A stretch of 64,000 nucleotides of DNA from Excoecaria cochinchinensis (lineage: Eukaryota > Streptophyta > Magnoliopsida > Malpighiales > Euphorbiaceae): positions 10,222,501 to 10,286,500 of the forward strand of contig CANTUQ010000050.1 of the NCBI GenBank assembly GCA_947683425.1, written 5' to 3'. This document shows positions 34,179 to 46,745 of the stretch, piece after piece. The notes beneath the pieces are model-generated. The model did no database searches, was not told the origin of the DNA, and saw nothing but the letters and a program-made list of their open reading frames with translations. Each line of letters begins with the position of its first letter. Positions within the stretch are counted from its first letter, which is position 1. A program made the translations under genes and the position numbers.

Positions 34179-36742
34179 TGTAACGCCTCAAATATTGTAA
34201 AATGTTTAACTGGGTTGAAATTTTATAAGAAACTTAACTTAAATGGATATAGAAAAGTAAAAGAGATGTGAAATAAATTAATTAGGGGTTGAATTGAGTT
34301 TAAGAGGAACTAATTGGGAATTTGACACAAAACTACCCTAATCTAGCCAAAGCTACGTCGTTTTGGCTCTCCTTTTCTCTTTTTCTTTTTCTTTTCTTTC
34401 TCCCTTTCCGTTGCAGCCGCCTCCTCCTTTCCCCAATCAGCCCCTTCGTTTTTCCAGACCCATTTGCTCCCCTTCTTCCGTCGCCACCTCTACCCCTCCA
34501 TCCGCCGTGATTCGTTGGTTTCCTTCTCCCCTTCCGACGCGCACAATGGCAGCAGCCCGTTCTTCTCTTTTTTCCCTCCGATTCTGTCCTGATCTCAGCC
34601 CTCTCTTTTCGTCATTTCTGTCACTGTGCCCGCCGGAACACCGTCAGCCCCTCCTCTTCGAACGGTGACTTTGGGGTAAGTTAAAATAACCTCCAATCTG
34701 AAATTTTTGGAGATTTGTATAAGGGGAATAGGTTTGGAGAAAAGGAGTTAGGAATTTGAAATTAAATCTTATGAATTTGACATTTAAAACTTTTAATAAG
34801 CTAGATTTTTCATTTCTAGATTAATATAATTAACTAGATTTACATTATTATTGAGGTTTATTGAATTTTGAATTGAATTGTTGTGTGTATCTTGTGAAGA
34901 AGAAGAGGAAAGCATGAGGAATAAAGGGAAAGAGAAGTAAGTGGAGGACTAAGTTCACTTTGGACAACCCGTTGAAGTTGTTTTGCTAGAATTTTGAGGT
35001 TTGCAACCACTAAATTCACCTTTTCTTATTTTATATCTATTGTTTGAGTCTGAATGGTGTTTGATATGAGATTTTATTGAGAATTAGTAGAGTTTTCTTA
35101 AATAAATAGACATAAATTAGCTTGTTAAAGTGGCTGATTTAGTATAAGTATTTTATAAACATTGAAGTGCTAAGTTTATGAGTTATATTTGCAATAATAA
35201 AAGTTGAACTTGAGTATTTAATTAGTGATTGAGTTAAAGGGATTAAAAGATGCAGCGAAGGTGTGAGTTTAGTGATGTCAGCAAACTTAAAGTTGAATTT
35301 ATTGATTAATATGCATGATTGCTCTTGACATTCTAAATAATGCTACAAATGATGAAATGTGGGGTGTAAATAACAAGTAAGCTAATCTTTAAAAAAAAAA
35401 AATCATTCAAGTAAGTTTGTTATTTATACAAAATAAAAATTTGAATTACAATGTTATAATTTGAATGATTGTGTAATAGTGATGCTTTAAGGCCATATGG
35501 TGCCATAGAGCGAATTGAGAATTAAAATACGGACTGTAAATTGAGGTATTATTATTGCCCTTGGCAATTGATAGGAAACATGGGTGAGAGTATAGTTCGC
35601 TAGCCATAGGGAGTAGAGAACTGCATTGTTAATTGGGACGTCCGCGGGTTATTGAGAACCTGCGAAATTTAATACTGTTATTACTACTGTTATTACAATG
35701 GTTATTTCTACCGCTACTGTACTGTTACTGTTGCTCGTCCTACATACTTAACTCACGTAATCCCATTGGTTTACTTTGGGCAATAGATCATACAATGCAC
35801 ACATATTTATGTATTAACTTTAATTATGTTTAAGGATTCATTGTGAATGAATTTAATTGTTGGCTTGCTTGTTTAATATATTTAAACTGCTAATGTGTTT
35901 ACTGACTCAATTAAGTAAAATCTCTTATAAGGAATATGACGAAAATTCACCTTCTTGGAATTTGGTTTCATACACTTATTTGTCTATTATTACTACTACT
36001 ATCATTATTATTATTACTTTTTAAATGAAATTCAGTTATGATTTTAATTAAGATTATTATTTGTGAAAAGTGAAATTAGTGGTTGCCACTAAGCAATGTG
36101 TTTAGCGCGTGGACTTTTATTTCTGCGCATAAGTGTACAGGTTCTTGAACAATAAGGCAGGCCAAGGATCTATCAGGAAGTATGGAGAAGTTCTTTTACT
36201 TCAAAATAGATGCTTAGATTTAGTATTTTCTCTTTGGGCATTCTCTTTTAGAATATTAGACCTGAGCTATCTAATGGCTTGTTATAAGCTATTTTAGAAT
36301 TGATTTGTAGTTCACTGCGAATGATGATTTATGGATGTTGAATTTTATTGTAAATATATACATGGATAAAGGAAGATGAATGTTCTTTTTTTTATATATA
36401 TTGGACAATGTATAAATTGGAATGGTAAATTCACAACTGTTGATGAATTTGCCTTTTATTTGAATAATTGAGGTGGATGGGAGGAATTGATATTGTATTG
36501 GCTTGCTTATGGAGTTGGGATGTGTGGATATTGATAGAAGTGTAAAAATTTGAAATTGTTTAACAAGAGGATAGGGACCGGTATAGGGGAAACTCCGTCC
36601 GTTTTTCGGCAGAATTTTGGGCATTTTAAATTACAACATAAGGGAAGCTATTAAAGTGAGAATTAAATTTTAGATACACAGAAGGATCTAGTTGGGTAAC
36701 ATTCGATACCTGACCCTTATTGGGTCGGGTACGGGTGTTACA
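34179..36742. mobile_element. Probable solo LTR or short LTR-like retroelement derivative
   Basis: The ends are TGTAACGCC and GGTGTTACA, an inverted pair typical of plant Gypsy LTR termini. The flanks TCTTC (34174-34178) and TGTTC (36743-36747) differ at one base, so the duplication is probable but not perfect. The 2,564-bp interior has a pyrimidine-rich leader with CTACGTCGTTTTGG near 34352 and no believable gene. It may alternatively be a TRIM/LARD-like element. Confidence 0.6.
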
Positions 36743-36747
36743 TGTTC

Positions 36748-37424
36748 ACTATGCATGTGGGATATCGTGTGGTATAAATATTCTTATCACAACAGTTCAA
36801 ATGCTACATCTGCACACAGTTGAGTATTATGTGCTTAAATTTTTCAAAAATAGTTTGAATTTTTATTTATTGTTTATAAAATTGATAAATATATATATTC
36901 AAAAGGTCATTGTTAAAGATTTAATGTTCAAACGAATGATGAATTTAAATTCATGTGTCATGTATTAAGTTAGACTTGAAAAAGCCAAATTTAATAATTT
37001 TAGTATTTATTATTTTACTAATATTTCGATCGGTTTGATTTTAGTGAATTTTTTATACTAAAAAATGAACTAAAATAACCAATTTTTTATTTTAAAATCC
37101 AATAGATTAAACTAAATATATTGAATTGGTAACTATTTGGTATGATTTTCAATTTCAGTTTGATTCTTAAGTTCTAAATGTAAATCGAGATTTGATCCGA
37201 AAAAGAAATGACCTAAATGATAATCCGAAAATCCAAAATTGAAAAGTAGTATATGAAGGGATCCAAATCTGCCGATCCGACTATCAAGTCTAGTTTCTGG
37301 TAAGCACTACTAAAATATTGGAGGGTTGGAATTAAAAGAATTAATATCTGAAGGAGAGTATTTAACCGCACTATAGAATTAACATTTATATGATTTTCAA
37401 TATTATAAAATTAAAAAGAAAACA
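36748..37424. other. AT-rich intergenic DNA with second copy of a dispersed repeat
   Basis: 36990-37300 resembles 25560-25810. No gene is recognised. Confidence 0.4.
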
Positions 37425-37429
37425 CTAAT

Positions 37430-37936
37430 TGATAATCCGGGGAATACCGAAATGAGGAACACCACATGGCTAGATGGGGTTGGCCATAAGATAGTTCGGA
37501 TCAGGTAATAATTGCGACCTGCAAGAAAGGTTAACCTGATCAGATCGAGCGTTAACTCTCCAAAACTTAAGTCAAAAAGGACTTTTAGAGAGAGAAAATA
37601 AATGAAAAGAGAGAATTCTCAAGATTCAATATCTAGTGCCCTTAAACGTTTATGCTATTTATAAGGTAGAAGAAAGAGAAAAACTATCCTGTAGAGGTAC
37701 TCGAGTGAGTAGTTGGTAGATAGAGAGGATGGGTATACCCATGCTCTATTGAGTGTGTCAGTAGATAGCAGAGAATGGCATTGTCAGACCGATCGGATTG
37801 GTTGGATGTTTTTGACTTGACATCAGCCGTTTACACGGAAGAGTGCGAGGCCCGTATTTTGGGTCCAGAGCAGACGTTATATTAGGAAATGGCTTTGGGC
37901 CTTTTACTTGGGCCCATAATGGATGATGTGCTATCA
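37430..37936 (-). repeat. 3' LTR of element A
   Basis: Termini TGATAATCCGG and GTGCTATCA (short inverted repeat TGATA/TATCA). The inner edge abuts a pyrimidine tract TTTGTCCCCCTCAAA (37937-37951), which on the minus strand is the polypurine tract priming plus-strand DNA synthesis. Confidence 0.75.
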
Positions 37937-38234
37937 TTTGTCCCCCTCAAAGTAATCCGATCGGATCATAAGGTTAGTGAGCTTTCAACTATCGGGCACC
38001 ATTTTATTGATCAGATCTTTAGGGTCTGGTTCTTCAAAGGGAATGATGTTTTCACATGCTTAACAAGACGGTTGTCTGTCATGATGACTGACGCTTTATT
38101 GATAGCGTCATTAGCGTTTTTTCATTTGACGGCGTGATCTTTCGATCGTCCACAAAGAAGCTTACACGTGGCAAAGGGATGAATCTGGACTCCTTGAAAG
38201 TTGTGTCTGTCTTGCAAGGGAAGCCACCATTTCC

Positions 38235-38245
38235 CTATAAATAGG
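38235..38245 (+). promoter_or_regulatory. TATA box for the antisense accessory ORF of element A
   Basis: CTATAAATAGG, a near-ideal plant TATA box, lies 180 bp before ATG 38425. It would drive plus-strand transcription opposite to gag-pol. Confidence 0.6.
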
Positions 38246-38480
38246 CTAATTATATTTTACATCTCTTTCGTGTGCTTGTCGCTGTCCCCTTCTCAGTTTC
38301 TTCTCGAATTTCATTTTATCCTTAAATCACAGAATCTCCCTCGGAGTACTCAGATTTTTTAGCATTCATCCCCTTTCTGATTCATTCCTCGTTGAAATCA
38401 CCAAGTAAGTTTTCCTTTACTTGGATGCATTCAGAATTTTTTGAAGTTCCAAGCGATTCAGAGTCTTCTTCTTCTACCAG

Positions 38481-40720
38481 TGTAGACACCGGGTCCCGAG
38501 TCCGGCATAAAATGATAAAAAAGTGATTTCTGGATCCTTGATAATTCCCTCCAAAAAAAATTATATATATATGTAATAAATATATAAATATGTGTGTGAA
38601 ATTAAAAATTAATTAGTTAATTTTGCTAGTTAATTAAGTAATTAATATTATTGTGTTGACTAAAGTGCATGTAAAATTAAAGTTTAAAGTGTAATTAATT
38701 ACATAAATTATGTATTAAGTAGATTAATTATATCAATGTGTAATGTATGTAATGTTTAATTAATTAATGTATTAATGTGTAATGTGTAATGTGTAATTGA
38801 TGTATAATGTTTGATTAAATTAATGTGTGTGTATTAATTTGAATTAAGTGAGATTAATTAAAAAGAAGAAAATGAGGGAATTATGGAGGAAATTATCCTT
38901 GTGCCCTTAGCCCTAATTTAGGGGTATAAGTAGAAAAAGATGAGAAAAATTAAAGGGGGGGTCGGCAGATCAAAAGAAAGAAAAAGAAAGGAAAAGAGGG
39001 GGCTCTCTCGGATGGGAACAAGAAAAGAAAAGAAATAGAAAAGAGAAAAGAGAGAAAAGACACAGAGAGAGCAAGAGGGGGCTCGGCAGATCAAAGAAAG
39101 AAGACCAAGAAAAGAAAAGAAAAAAGAGAAAGAAAAGAAAGAGAGCAAGAACAGAGGAGGGTGAGGCCGGCCATAAGACCAGGAGCAAAGAAATAGAAAG
39201 TGAGAAAAGAAGAATAGAAAGAAAAGAGAGAGTGAAAGAGTGAGTGAGTGAAAGAAATAGAAAGTGAGAAAAGAGAGAAAGAAAGCCAAATAAGGAAAGA
39301 AGAGAGGAAAGCCCAGGCGCCGGAGAGAAAGAAAAAGAGGAGAAAAGAAAGAGAGAGGAGGCGAGGCCTCCACCGGCCAACCACCGCCGCGCATGGCGGC
39401 ACGCGCCCCACCGGAAGAACCACCACATCCGGGCGCACCCAGTCGTAGCCGCCGTTTCCCCATCGGACTCCGGCAGCCGGCGCGTGAGGGAGAAGGATCC
39501 GGACCGTTGAAGCGCGTTTTTCGGCGACGGTGGACCTCTGATCGGCGCGTGGACACCGCCAGTGAGACCCTGTGATGACGATCTACACTCCGGTGGTGGA
39601 GGTGACGGCCACCCTTGCTCCGGCGACACTCCGGCGACGGTAAGCCCTTCTTTTCCTTATTTTATATTATTATTATTATTATTAATATATATATATATAT
39701 ATTTTATTTATTTTCTGTTTTTATATTTATTTATTATTATTATTAATATTATTATTGTCTAATTTGTGTTAATTTTATGTTGATGTTATTATTTAATTGA
39801 TTTGTGATTATTTAATTTATATTTATTATTATCATTATTATTATTATTATTATCATTATTGATTATTGTTATTATTATTGTTATTTATTTATGCAATTAT
39901 TTATGTATTCATTTACTTATTTATTTAGAAATATGTAATTACTATTTTAATGCATTTTATGTATTTGTGGTCTGTAATAATAAAATGATTTTCGACCGCT
40001 CTTAAAAAGAACCACCACACAAATGTTTTCTACCAAAAAGAATGTTTGTTAAATAAAACTGGACCAATGTCCTATTTTACCCAATAAAATCATCACATAA
40101 AAATTGTTTTCCATAATGAATGCATGCGAGGACCAATGTCCTCATTGTTAATGAATAACTCGTTTTATGCATGTATTGCACATTTACAAACGAGGGTTGT
40201 ATTCTGCCCTTAGTATTATTGTAAATTTATTTCATGCTTTAATGCTATTTTATTTTATGCTCTTAAATGGATGAATGCGCTTTAATTTAAATTGCATCGT
40301 GTGGAGAGAGAGCGAATCAATGTTAATTAAAATTTGATCATAAAATAATCAAGCTAGAAATAGATGAGAAATCCCGAACCCAGCTCTGGTCTTTGGGCTC
40401 AAGAGGTTAGAGGTCATCCTTCAAGATACTTCTTGAGTCACGAGACTTTAGCGCTAATCCTAGGCTCCTTAGGGTAAGGAGTACACCTTCCATGATCCCT
40501 CTGGCTGGCCCAAAATGGATACCAAGCGCAGTCTTAGGCTCTCCGAGGCGAGAGAAACTTTCCCAATGTTCTATTGGGTGGCGACTCCATGAAACCTCCT
40601 TGTTGCCCAACATAGATGCACTTGCGATTTATCGCAAGCTGTTGACGGACCCACAATTGCCCGATCGCCCTCGAACGGGCGGTCCGGAAGGGCGGCGCAC
40701 GGGATCCGGCGCGCGTCACA
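38481..40720 (+). repeat. 5' LTR of element B
   Basis: TGTAGACACC to GCGCGTCACA. It has a TATA-like GGTATAAGTAG at about 38922, then a GA-rich stretch to about 39360, a GC-rich leader, and a donor-like GACG/GTAAGCC near 39638, suggesting a spliced leader. Compared with the 3' LTR it shows scattered substitutions and small indels, roughly 1% by eye, including a 14-bp difference near 40680. Confidence 0.88.
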
Positions 40721-40721
40721 G

Positions 40722-40740
40722 TGGCGACTCCACTGGGGAC
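40722..40740 (+). promoter_or_regulatory. Primer binding site of element B
   Basis: TGGCGACTCCACTGGGGAC begins one base after the 5' LTR. This type of site is used by Tat/Ogre elements and is complementary to tRNA-Arg as I recall; the tRNA assignment is from memory. Confidence 0.7.
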
Positions 40741-43647
40741 GATATGGTTTGAGATTTCAATTTGAAAATACCTCATTTAATATTTATGGTTAAAATTTAA
40801 TTCATAAATTCGCTTTCTCTCATTTGCATTACATCTCATTAGAGCTTTAGAATATGCTAGTTTGGTCCCTCTATTAGCCCCGGTGCGTTCCTGAAGCACG
40901 ACCTCATTTTCACTCAATTTGGGGAAGTGTTAAGGATAATCACCAGCCCAAAGCTCGTACCATCGTGGTATATAAACTGGTGACCCGATCGGTCGTTACG
41001 CTCGTGATGAGCTAGACCCGTCGGCAGGGATCATGCTTGGGTAGCCCTAAAATAACACCACTCATGACCAAAGCCCATGAAATGGCAATAGAAACTTTCA
41101 CTAGGTGACATGTACCATAATATCGTGCTTGCTATTTGGGCCGTCATATACTGAACAAAATCAATTGAATCAGATGATTTTCATCAAAGGCTTTCATGCC
41201 CCTATGGGCTTACCTTGATTTAATCGAATTGTTTAAATATATAATGGCCAAACATCCATGCGCATGTGCTTTAAAGTAAGAGTTGTTAAGCTGCCGGTTT
41301 TTCACCGTGCACTATACGCGTTCATTGGGTTCCCTGTTAACTCTTGGATAAAGCTCACCTAGGAAAGAGACCGCACGACCCCGTGTGTGGGAGAAATAAG
41401 GTTGTAAGGATCTACTTGCTTGCATGTGGCTGTGAATGCTGCACAACATGTACATACATCACATGTCATTCATGTCTAAAAAAAAAATCAAAAAAAAATA
41501 TAAATATAATAAAATAATAACAATAAAAAATACATTTCATATTGTGTATATATCCTTTTGCCTAAATATTTTTTTTTCATACATATACCATCATGTATAT
41601 AACTTTTTCATGCATTGCATCGCATAATTACAATTTATTGATTTTTTCACTCACCAAGGACCATCTGCACAATTCACGATCATGCATTGTATATTTTCAT
41701 ACACGCATCATTCTAACAATTTAAATTTTCAGCCATCGTAGATTCATTTAAGTGGATTAGAGGCCCTGACGGTCGATTAGTAAGGACAGATTCGCCCTTT
41801 GGATTGCTGGAATTAGCGCTTGATTGGGATCCTGAGCCACTCTCAGCATCTAGTACCTCATCCTCATGATTCACGAGCACCTACTATCCCACAACCACTT
41901 GTTGATCCACAACAACCAATAGCCCATGCTGGGGGCAAGCCGAACCACCTGCTGGTGGAGAGGCTCTTTTTATTGGCAATGCTCGTCAACCTGTCAATGA
42001 GCATAGAGCTGTGACACTTTTTGAGCCAAGAAGGGCAAGAGTTCATAATCCCGAGGAGGATTTTGTGGAAGAAGATGAGATTGAGGACATAGCAGCCCAC
42101 CAACGCTGGCCAGTTAACGGATCAATGATAAATTCTGAGGGATTGAATTCAAGATCTTATCAACAGTAAAGAAATTGTTGACCCAGAGAAGAAGGGAAAA
42201 TAAAAGCCAATGGCAGATGAAAGACATTGGTTGGAGTGCCTGCTTTGCTACAAGATGTCTTTATATTTGAGCTTTTCAAATAATGGCATATGCAATATTG
42301 GTCATTTCAATTATGTTTTTGCTCATTTGTATATTATTTCTAATGATTTCATTTCTTATGATCATGATACATTCATTCATTTTGACATTAATTCAATTAA
42401 TACTACTACATTTAATCTTGGAACTTTGGGAAATCCAAAAAAAATCTTGATGGCATCTGATATAACTCCTGAAGAGAGAGAGTCAGAGAGAATAAAAATA
42501 AGAAAGAAAAAAAACTAGTTACAATTAGGAGACTGGATGAAAACTCACTAAGAGCACTAGAACCTTTCTGATTACCCGTCGAGGCGATCTCTGGGTAAGA
42601 CAGAACCCGGAAAATAATTTAGGCACCGTTTCTTTGTATAGCCCTTTAAATGACTATTTTCTACCTTTATTTTACAATCGCTCGCTAGCCCATTGAGCCT
42701 TTATGAAGGTATGCTGAATGCGTACCAATTTTGTTGTTACACACATTAAAACTACCCCCTCGCCTAAAATAATTTTGGCTTCCCCTTAGAAGAGTGGCCG
42801 CTCTAAAACTGATGGATGTACATTTGAACAATTCTTTGGACTATTAAAAAAAAAATTGACTTGATAAGAGCAAGTTCAGACTTTGAAAATAGGGTTTAGT
42901 TATGCACGAAAGGCATGAGCTCAAAAAAAAAGAAGCGAAAGCAAAAAGAAGAAAAAGAAAAACAAAAATGAAAAATCCAAAAAGAAAAAATGAATGAAAA
43001 ATGAAAGAAAAAGAAGCAAATAAAAAAGAAAAAAGAAGAATAAAAAAGAGAGCCCAAAATGGTGACCAATTGACTAGTTTCAATGATTGTCCTTCTGATC
43101 TCAAGGAGCTAGAATGTTATCGAGTCCAAATTCAAGAATACTTTTGAGCCGAGAACGGTTCATCCATCAGTTGAGAAAATATCGCGGCCATTTTTTTCTA
43201 GAAACCTGATCTTTATTTGACAGCCATCTACCTAAACTTGAAATTACAACCAAAGTAAGACCTTTTGATTCTGGGTTCAGTCTTATCCAGTTAGCGGAGA
43301 TGACCTTCTAGTAAGATTTGGTACGTAAGAAAAGGCCTATGGTGTTTCTTGAGTTTCAAGCGATAAGCCATGAGTGCATTCATGCATTCGAGTTAAGTCT
43401 CGTTTCCGACGTTGCTTCTAGAATTTGCATTCAAAAGATTAAATGAGAGCAGAGAGAAAATATTCAATCATGAGAATCAAAAAGAGAGCAGATTGATAAC
43501 AGGAGTTTGATGCTTTCGAGATCCATCCCGAGATTGGATGAGGTTTTGTATCTTGAGATTAATGCCAAATAATGATCATATATTATGAAATCAAATTGAA
43601 ATATGTGCAATGGTATCGATGTAACCAGAAGAGTTCATCTGATGTAC

Positions 43648-43679
<32 letters not shown>

Positions 43680-44250
43680 GAAAAACAAATAAGAAAAAAA
43701 AGAAAAAAAGAAAAAAAAGCCGTTAGAGATGAAAACCGTAATTGGCGCTCTAAGCAAAAGTTAGGCCAAAAGATAGGGTGAAAACCTGAAAACAGGCAGT
43801 CTGTCCTAAAAAAAAAAAAAAAGAGAAAAAAAGCCGCTGGAGTGGGTTGGATTCCTTCCAGGCAAAAATAAGGCACAGGGTTATGTGAAAATCCGAAAGG
43901 ACGCATTTTCCACCAAGAAAAGCCAGTGTGAAAATCCACGAGGGATGCACTACCTTAAAATAATGACTACAGGTTTCAGACGAGAACCTCATGATCCCCA
44001 AAGAGCATGAAATTCAAAGGTAATTCCAGAAGGCACTGATCTTACTGCAAATTACAACCAAATCGGCTGTCGCCTCCAAATCCACTTAGGTGAATTTTTA
44101 TACTGCATTGCTGCATACATACGCATCTCACGTGCATTCTCACAATTTTTTATGCATATTTGCCTTTCTAAGTCTCGCAGAAAAAGAGACTCAAATACGG
44201 ACACCAGCAGAAACCGAGTGGCGACATCATTCCAAGCATCAATCAAGACA
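40741..44250 (+). other. Internal region of element B: degenerate gag/pol remnants and A-rich tracts
   Basis: No intact frame is seen. 42380-42480 can encode NTTTFNLGTLGNPKKI ... TPEERE, resembling the segment just before reverse transcriptase in Tat elements ('NLGT ... PEER'). 41740-42115 has an acidic, proline-rich gag-like pattern across frames. A-rich tracts at about 42860-43060 and 43645-43840 and GTGAAAACC-type motifs at 43778-43945 mark the part that normally lies after pol. Confidence 0.5.
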
Positions 44251-44253
44251 ATT

Positions 44254-44396
44254 AACCCAAGACCTCTCAGGGGGCAGATCTCAATCCAAGACCTCTCAGG
44301 GGGCAGCTCTCAACCCAAGACCTCTCAGGGGGCAGACAATCAACCCAAGACCTCTCAGGGGGCAGATCTCAACCCAAGACCTCTCAGGGGGCAACC
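44254..44396 (+). repeat. Tandem array 1 in element B (about 29-bp unit, five copies)
   Basis: Unit consensus CCCAAGACCTCTCAGGGGGC plus a variable CAGATCTCAA-type tail. Five nearly identical copies. The core resembles that of array 2. Confidence 0.85.
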
Positions 44397-44516
44397 ACTT
44401 CTCAAAGGGCTCATAGACAGTACCACTTCATCGAAACGGAGGGTTAGCACGATGGCGGCACTACCACTCTGAGGAGGGTTAGCACGACCACGGCACTACC
44501 ACTTCACCGAATCTCA

Positions 44517-44825
44517 AAATCCTCTGAGGAGGCAAAAATCTCAAAGTCCTCTGAGGAGGCAAATCCCAAAGTCCTCTGAGGAGGCAAAATCTCCAAGTCC
44601 TCTGAGGAGGCAAAATCTCTAAGTCCTCTGAGGAGGCAAAACCTCAAAGTCCTCTGAGAAGGCAAATTCTCCAAGTCCTCTGAGGAGGCAAAATCTCAAA
44701 GTCCTCTGAGGAGGCAAAATCTCCAAGTCCTCTGAGGAGGCAAAACCTCAAAGTCCTCTGAGGAGGCAAATTCTCCAAGTCCTCTGAGGAGGCAAAATCT
44801 CAAAGTCCTCTGAGGAGGCAAAATC
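44517..44825 (+). repeat. Tandem array 2 in element B, left part (26-bp unit, 12 copies)
   Basis: Unit AAGTCCTCTGAGGAGGCAAA plus a six-base variable tail (ATCTCA, ATCTCC, ACCTCA, TTCTCC). Twelve copies lie left of Copia C and four more right of it (54386-54485). The Copia insertion fell inside a unit. Confidence 0.9.
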
Positions 44826-46731
44826 TGATGGAATATGTCATGGTATGTGTATGATGATCACGCAGCGAAAAACAAAAAAAATTTGATCATACATGCCAAA
44901 CAATTCCATGACAAGAATCGGAAACATGCAATTTTAGGGTTTTAATAACTTACAACTTTAGATGCCTTTCAAATTGAATTTGATGATGACCAGCAATTTA
45001 GATGATCTTGTCCACCTTAGATGTTCACCACCAATGCCAAGGAACAACCTTTTTCGCCACTCCTCTCTATTCTCACACACACACTTGCAAAGACGGCTCA
45101 AAACCGAAAGTGCTAGCTTACTAAATATGTATTGTGTAATAGAATTAGTTTGAAGCCACAAGACTTGATCTTGTCCTTCTACTATGTGTAAAGAATGCTC
45201 AAAGTCACAAGCAAGCAAGGAAGAATCCTTCTCCTTGTGTAATTCGGCCAAGAAAAAAAAAAATGAGAGAGAGAGATATGTTTCACGCAAAAACCTAGCC
45301 TCTCTTATTAGGTCTCTTTCTTTTTTTCTTTTATCTTTTCTATATTTTGTATATTATCTTTTTGGCAAGTATTTGATTTGAATTTCAATTACTTTTAAAT
45401 AATCTGATTCAAACTCAAAATCCTTCCTAAAGATAAGTAACACAATTTATTTCAAACTCACTTTTGAATTCAAAATTCAAATTAATTTGAAATATTACCT
45501 TAACATATATTTAATCAAATATACAATCACTTAATCATGTGCTGAAATTCCATTGTATATCATACTTGGAATTTCGGCTAGGACATGGTAATTATTAGGT
45601 GATTTAATTTGACTTAAATACCACTAGGATTTAATACTCAATTAACTTAATTGATTTAATTAATCAATTGAAATTAATCCTATGTGGGCCGAATATTCTC
45701 TCTCTCATGGACCAAGGTCCAATAGCAATTTAAATATCCATTACATACATTAATTTGACTTTAATTAAAAGCCCAAATTAATGCCCAATACATTATTTAA
45801 ATATTTTAAGCCCAATGCTTTGTGTGCGATCCTATAGGTCCATTTAATATTGGCAATGAATTAAGAATTAATTCAAAGGCTATATATATTCTCTAGCAAG
45901 ATATTATAGCATTCCAAATTAAATGAAAATGCAATTGGCATTTAGTGACCTAATGCAATTTTATATAGTCCCTTACCCATAAATATCAGAATTAATATAA
46001 GGCATGGAACTAGTCATCCTTATATGTAAGTTAATTCCTTTCTTGATATTCCAGTGACACTGAACTCTCAGATAAATAATGGTTACTCATTATTTCATCT
46101 CGGTATGGCCATACACTTCTCAGTTCACTGATCAAGTGGCCGATGATATTTTCTCTCTTATAGAGAGGGGTAATCCCTTCACTTCTCTCATGCTCTCTAA
46201 CATGAATCAATGCATACCCAAGCATACCCATACTTGTCACTCAGTTACGAGCACGTTAGGTGTATGTCAAAGTACACAGTAATTCATAAAGAGTTTCATA
46301 GAGATTTTAGGTCTAAGAACTCCGATACAAAACTTGCATATGAGAAACACTTATGACTTGTACCATGTAGTGTTCTCATGTGTGGATCGTATCCAAATAC
46401 CATGTTACAAACATGTATCTATGATCTCTGATTGACACTTTTGTCCTTATGATCCGTAAGACAGAACTCAACTAATCAGAGAGAGCATACTAGTCTTAAT
46501 TCATTTGTTATTCCCATAACAATGACTGATTAGGGATATTTAGAATGAAGTCTCATTTGTTTCAAGGTCTTACAACCATGTGCCTCACACATGATAACTT
46601 AAACTGAAACAACATTCTTGGATAGTTCTATCAATTGACATGCACAGGAATACAATGGATAAAACAAAATGTCTCATTTATTAACTAAAGTATTTTATTA
46701 CAATGTATTGGGGCTAGGGCTTACACTAACA
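44826..46731 (-). repeat. 3' LTR of Copia C
   Basis: Plus-strand reading TGATGGAATATG to CTTACACTAACA, 1,906 bp. It is almost identical to 52475-54380. Confidence 0.92.
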
Positions 46732-46741
46732 ATCTCCCACT
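46732..46741 (-). promoter_or_regulatory. Polypurine tract of Copia C
   Basis: The minus strand reads AGTGGGAGAT directly before the 3' LTR, the plus-strand primer position. Confidence 0.75.
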
Positions 46742-46745
46742 AGCA

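Noticed and set aside
34322..34668. Pyrimidine-rich ORFs in the probable solo LTR
   Set aside because: Low-complexity Ser/Pro/Phe-rich translation of a leader-like region; overlapping frames and position in an LTR-like element.
38918..39629. Long open frames on the minus strand of the element B LTR (and copies at 55074-55678)
   Set aside because: They arise from GA-rich low-complexity sequence, overlap in three frames and encode only Ser/Leu/Phe-rich strings. The position inside an LTR leader argues against a gene.
44090..44472. Repetitive ORFs over tandem array 1 encoding NPRPLRG-type repeats
   Set aside because: They follow the DNA array and end with it. The host element has no intact genes here, and the repeat unit explains the open frame.
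44517..44825. CRISPR-like array
   Set aside because: Units are contiguous 26-bp tandem repeats without unique spacers, in a plant retrotransposon; no cas genes.
44958..46282. Small ORFs present in both LTRs of Copia C (also 52607-53931)
   Set aside because: They occur twice only because the LTRs are duplicates; no domain is visible, and they overlap on both strands.
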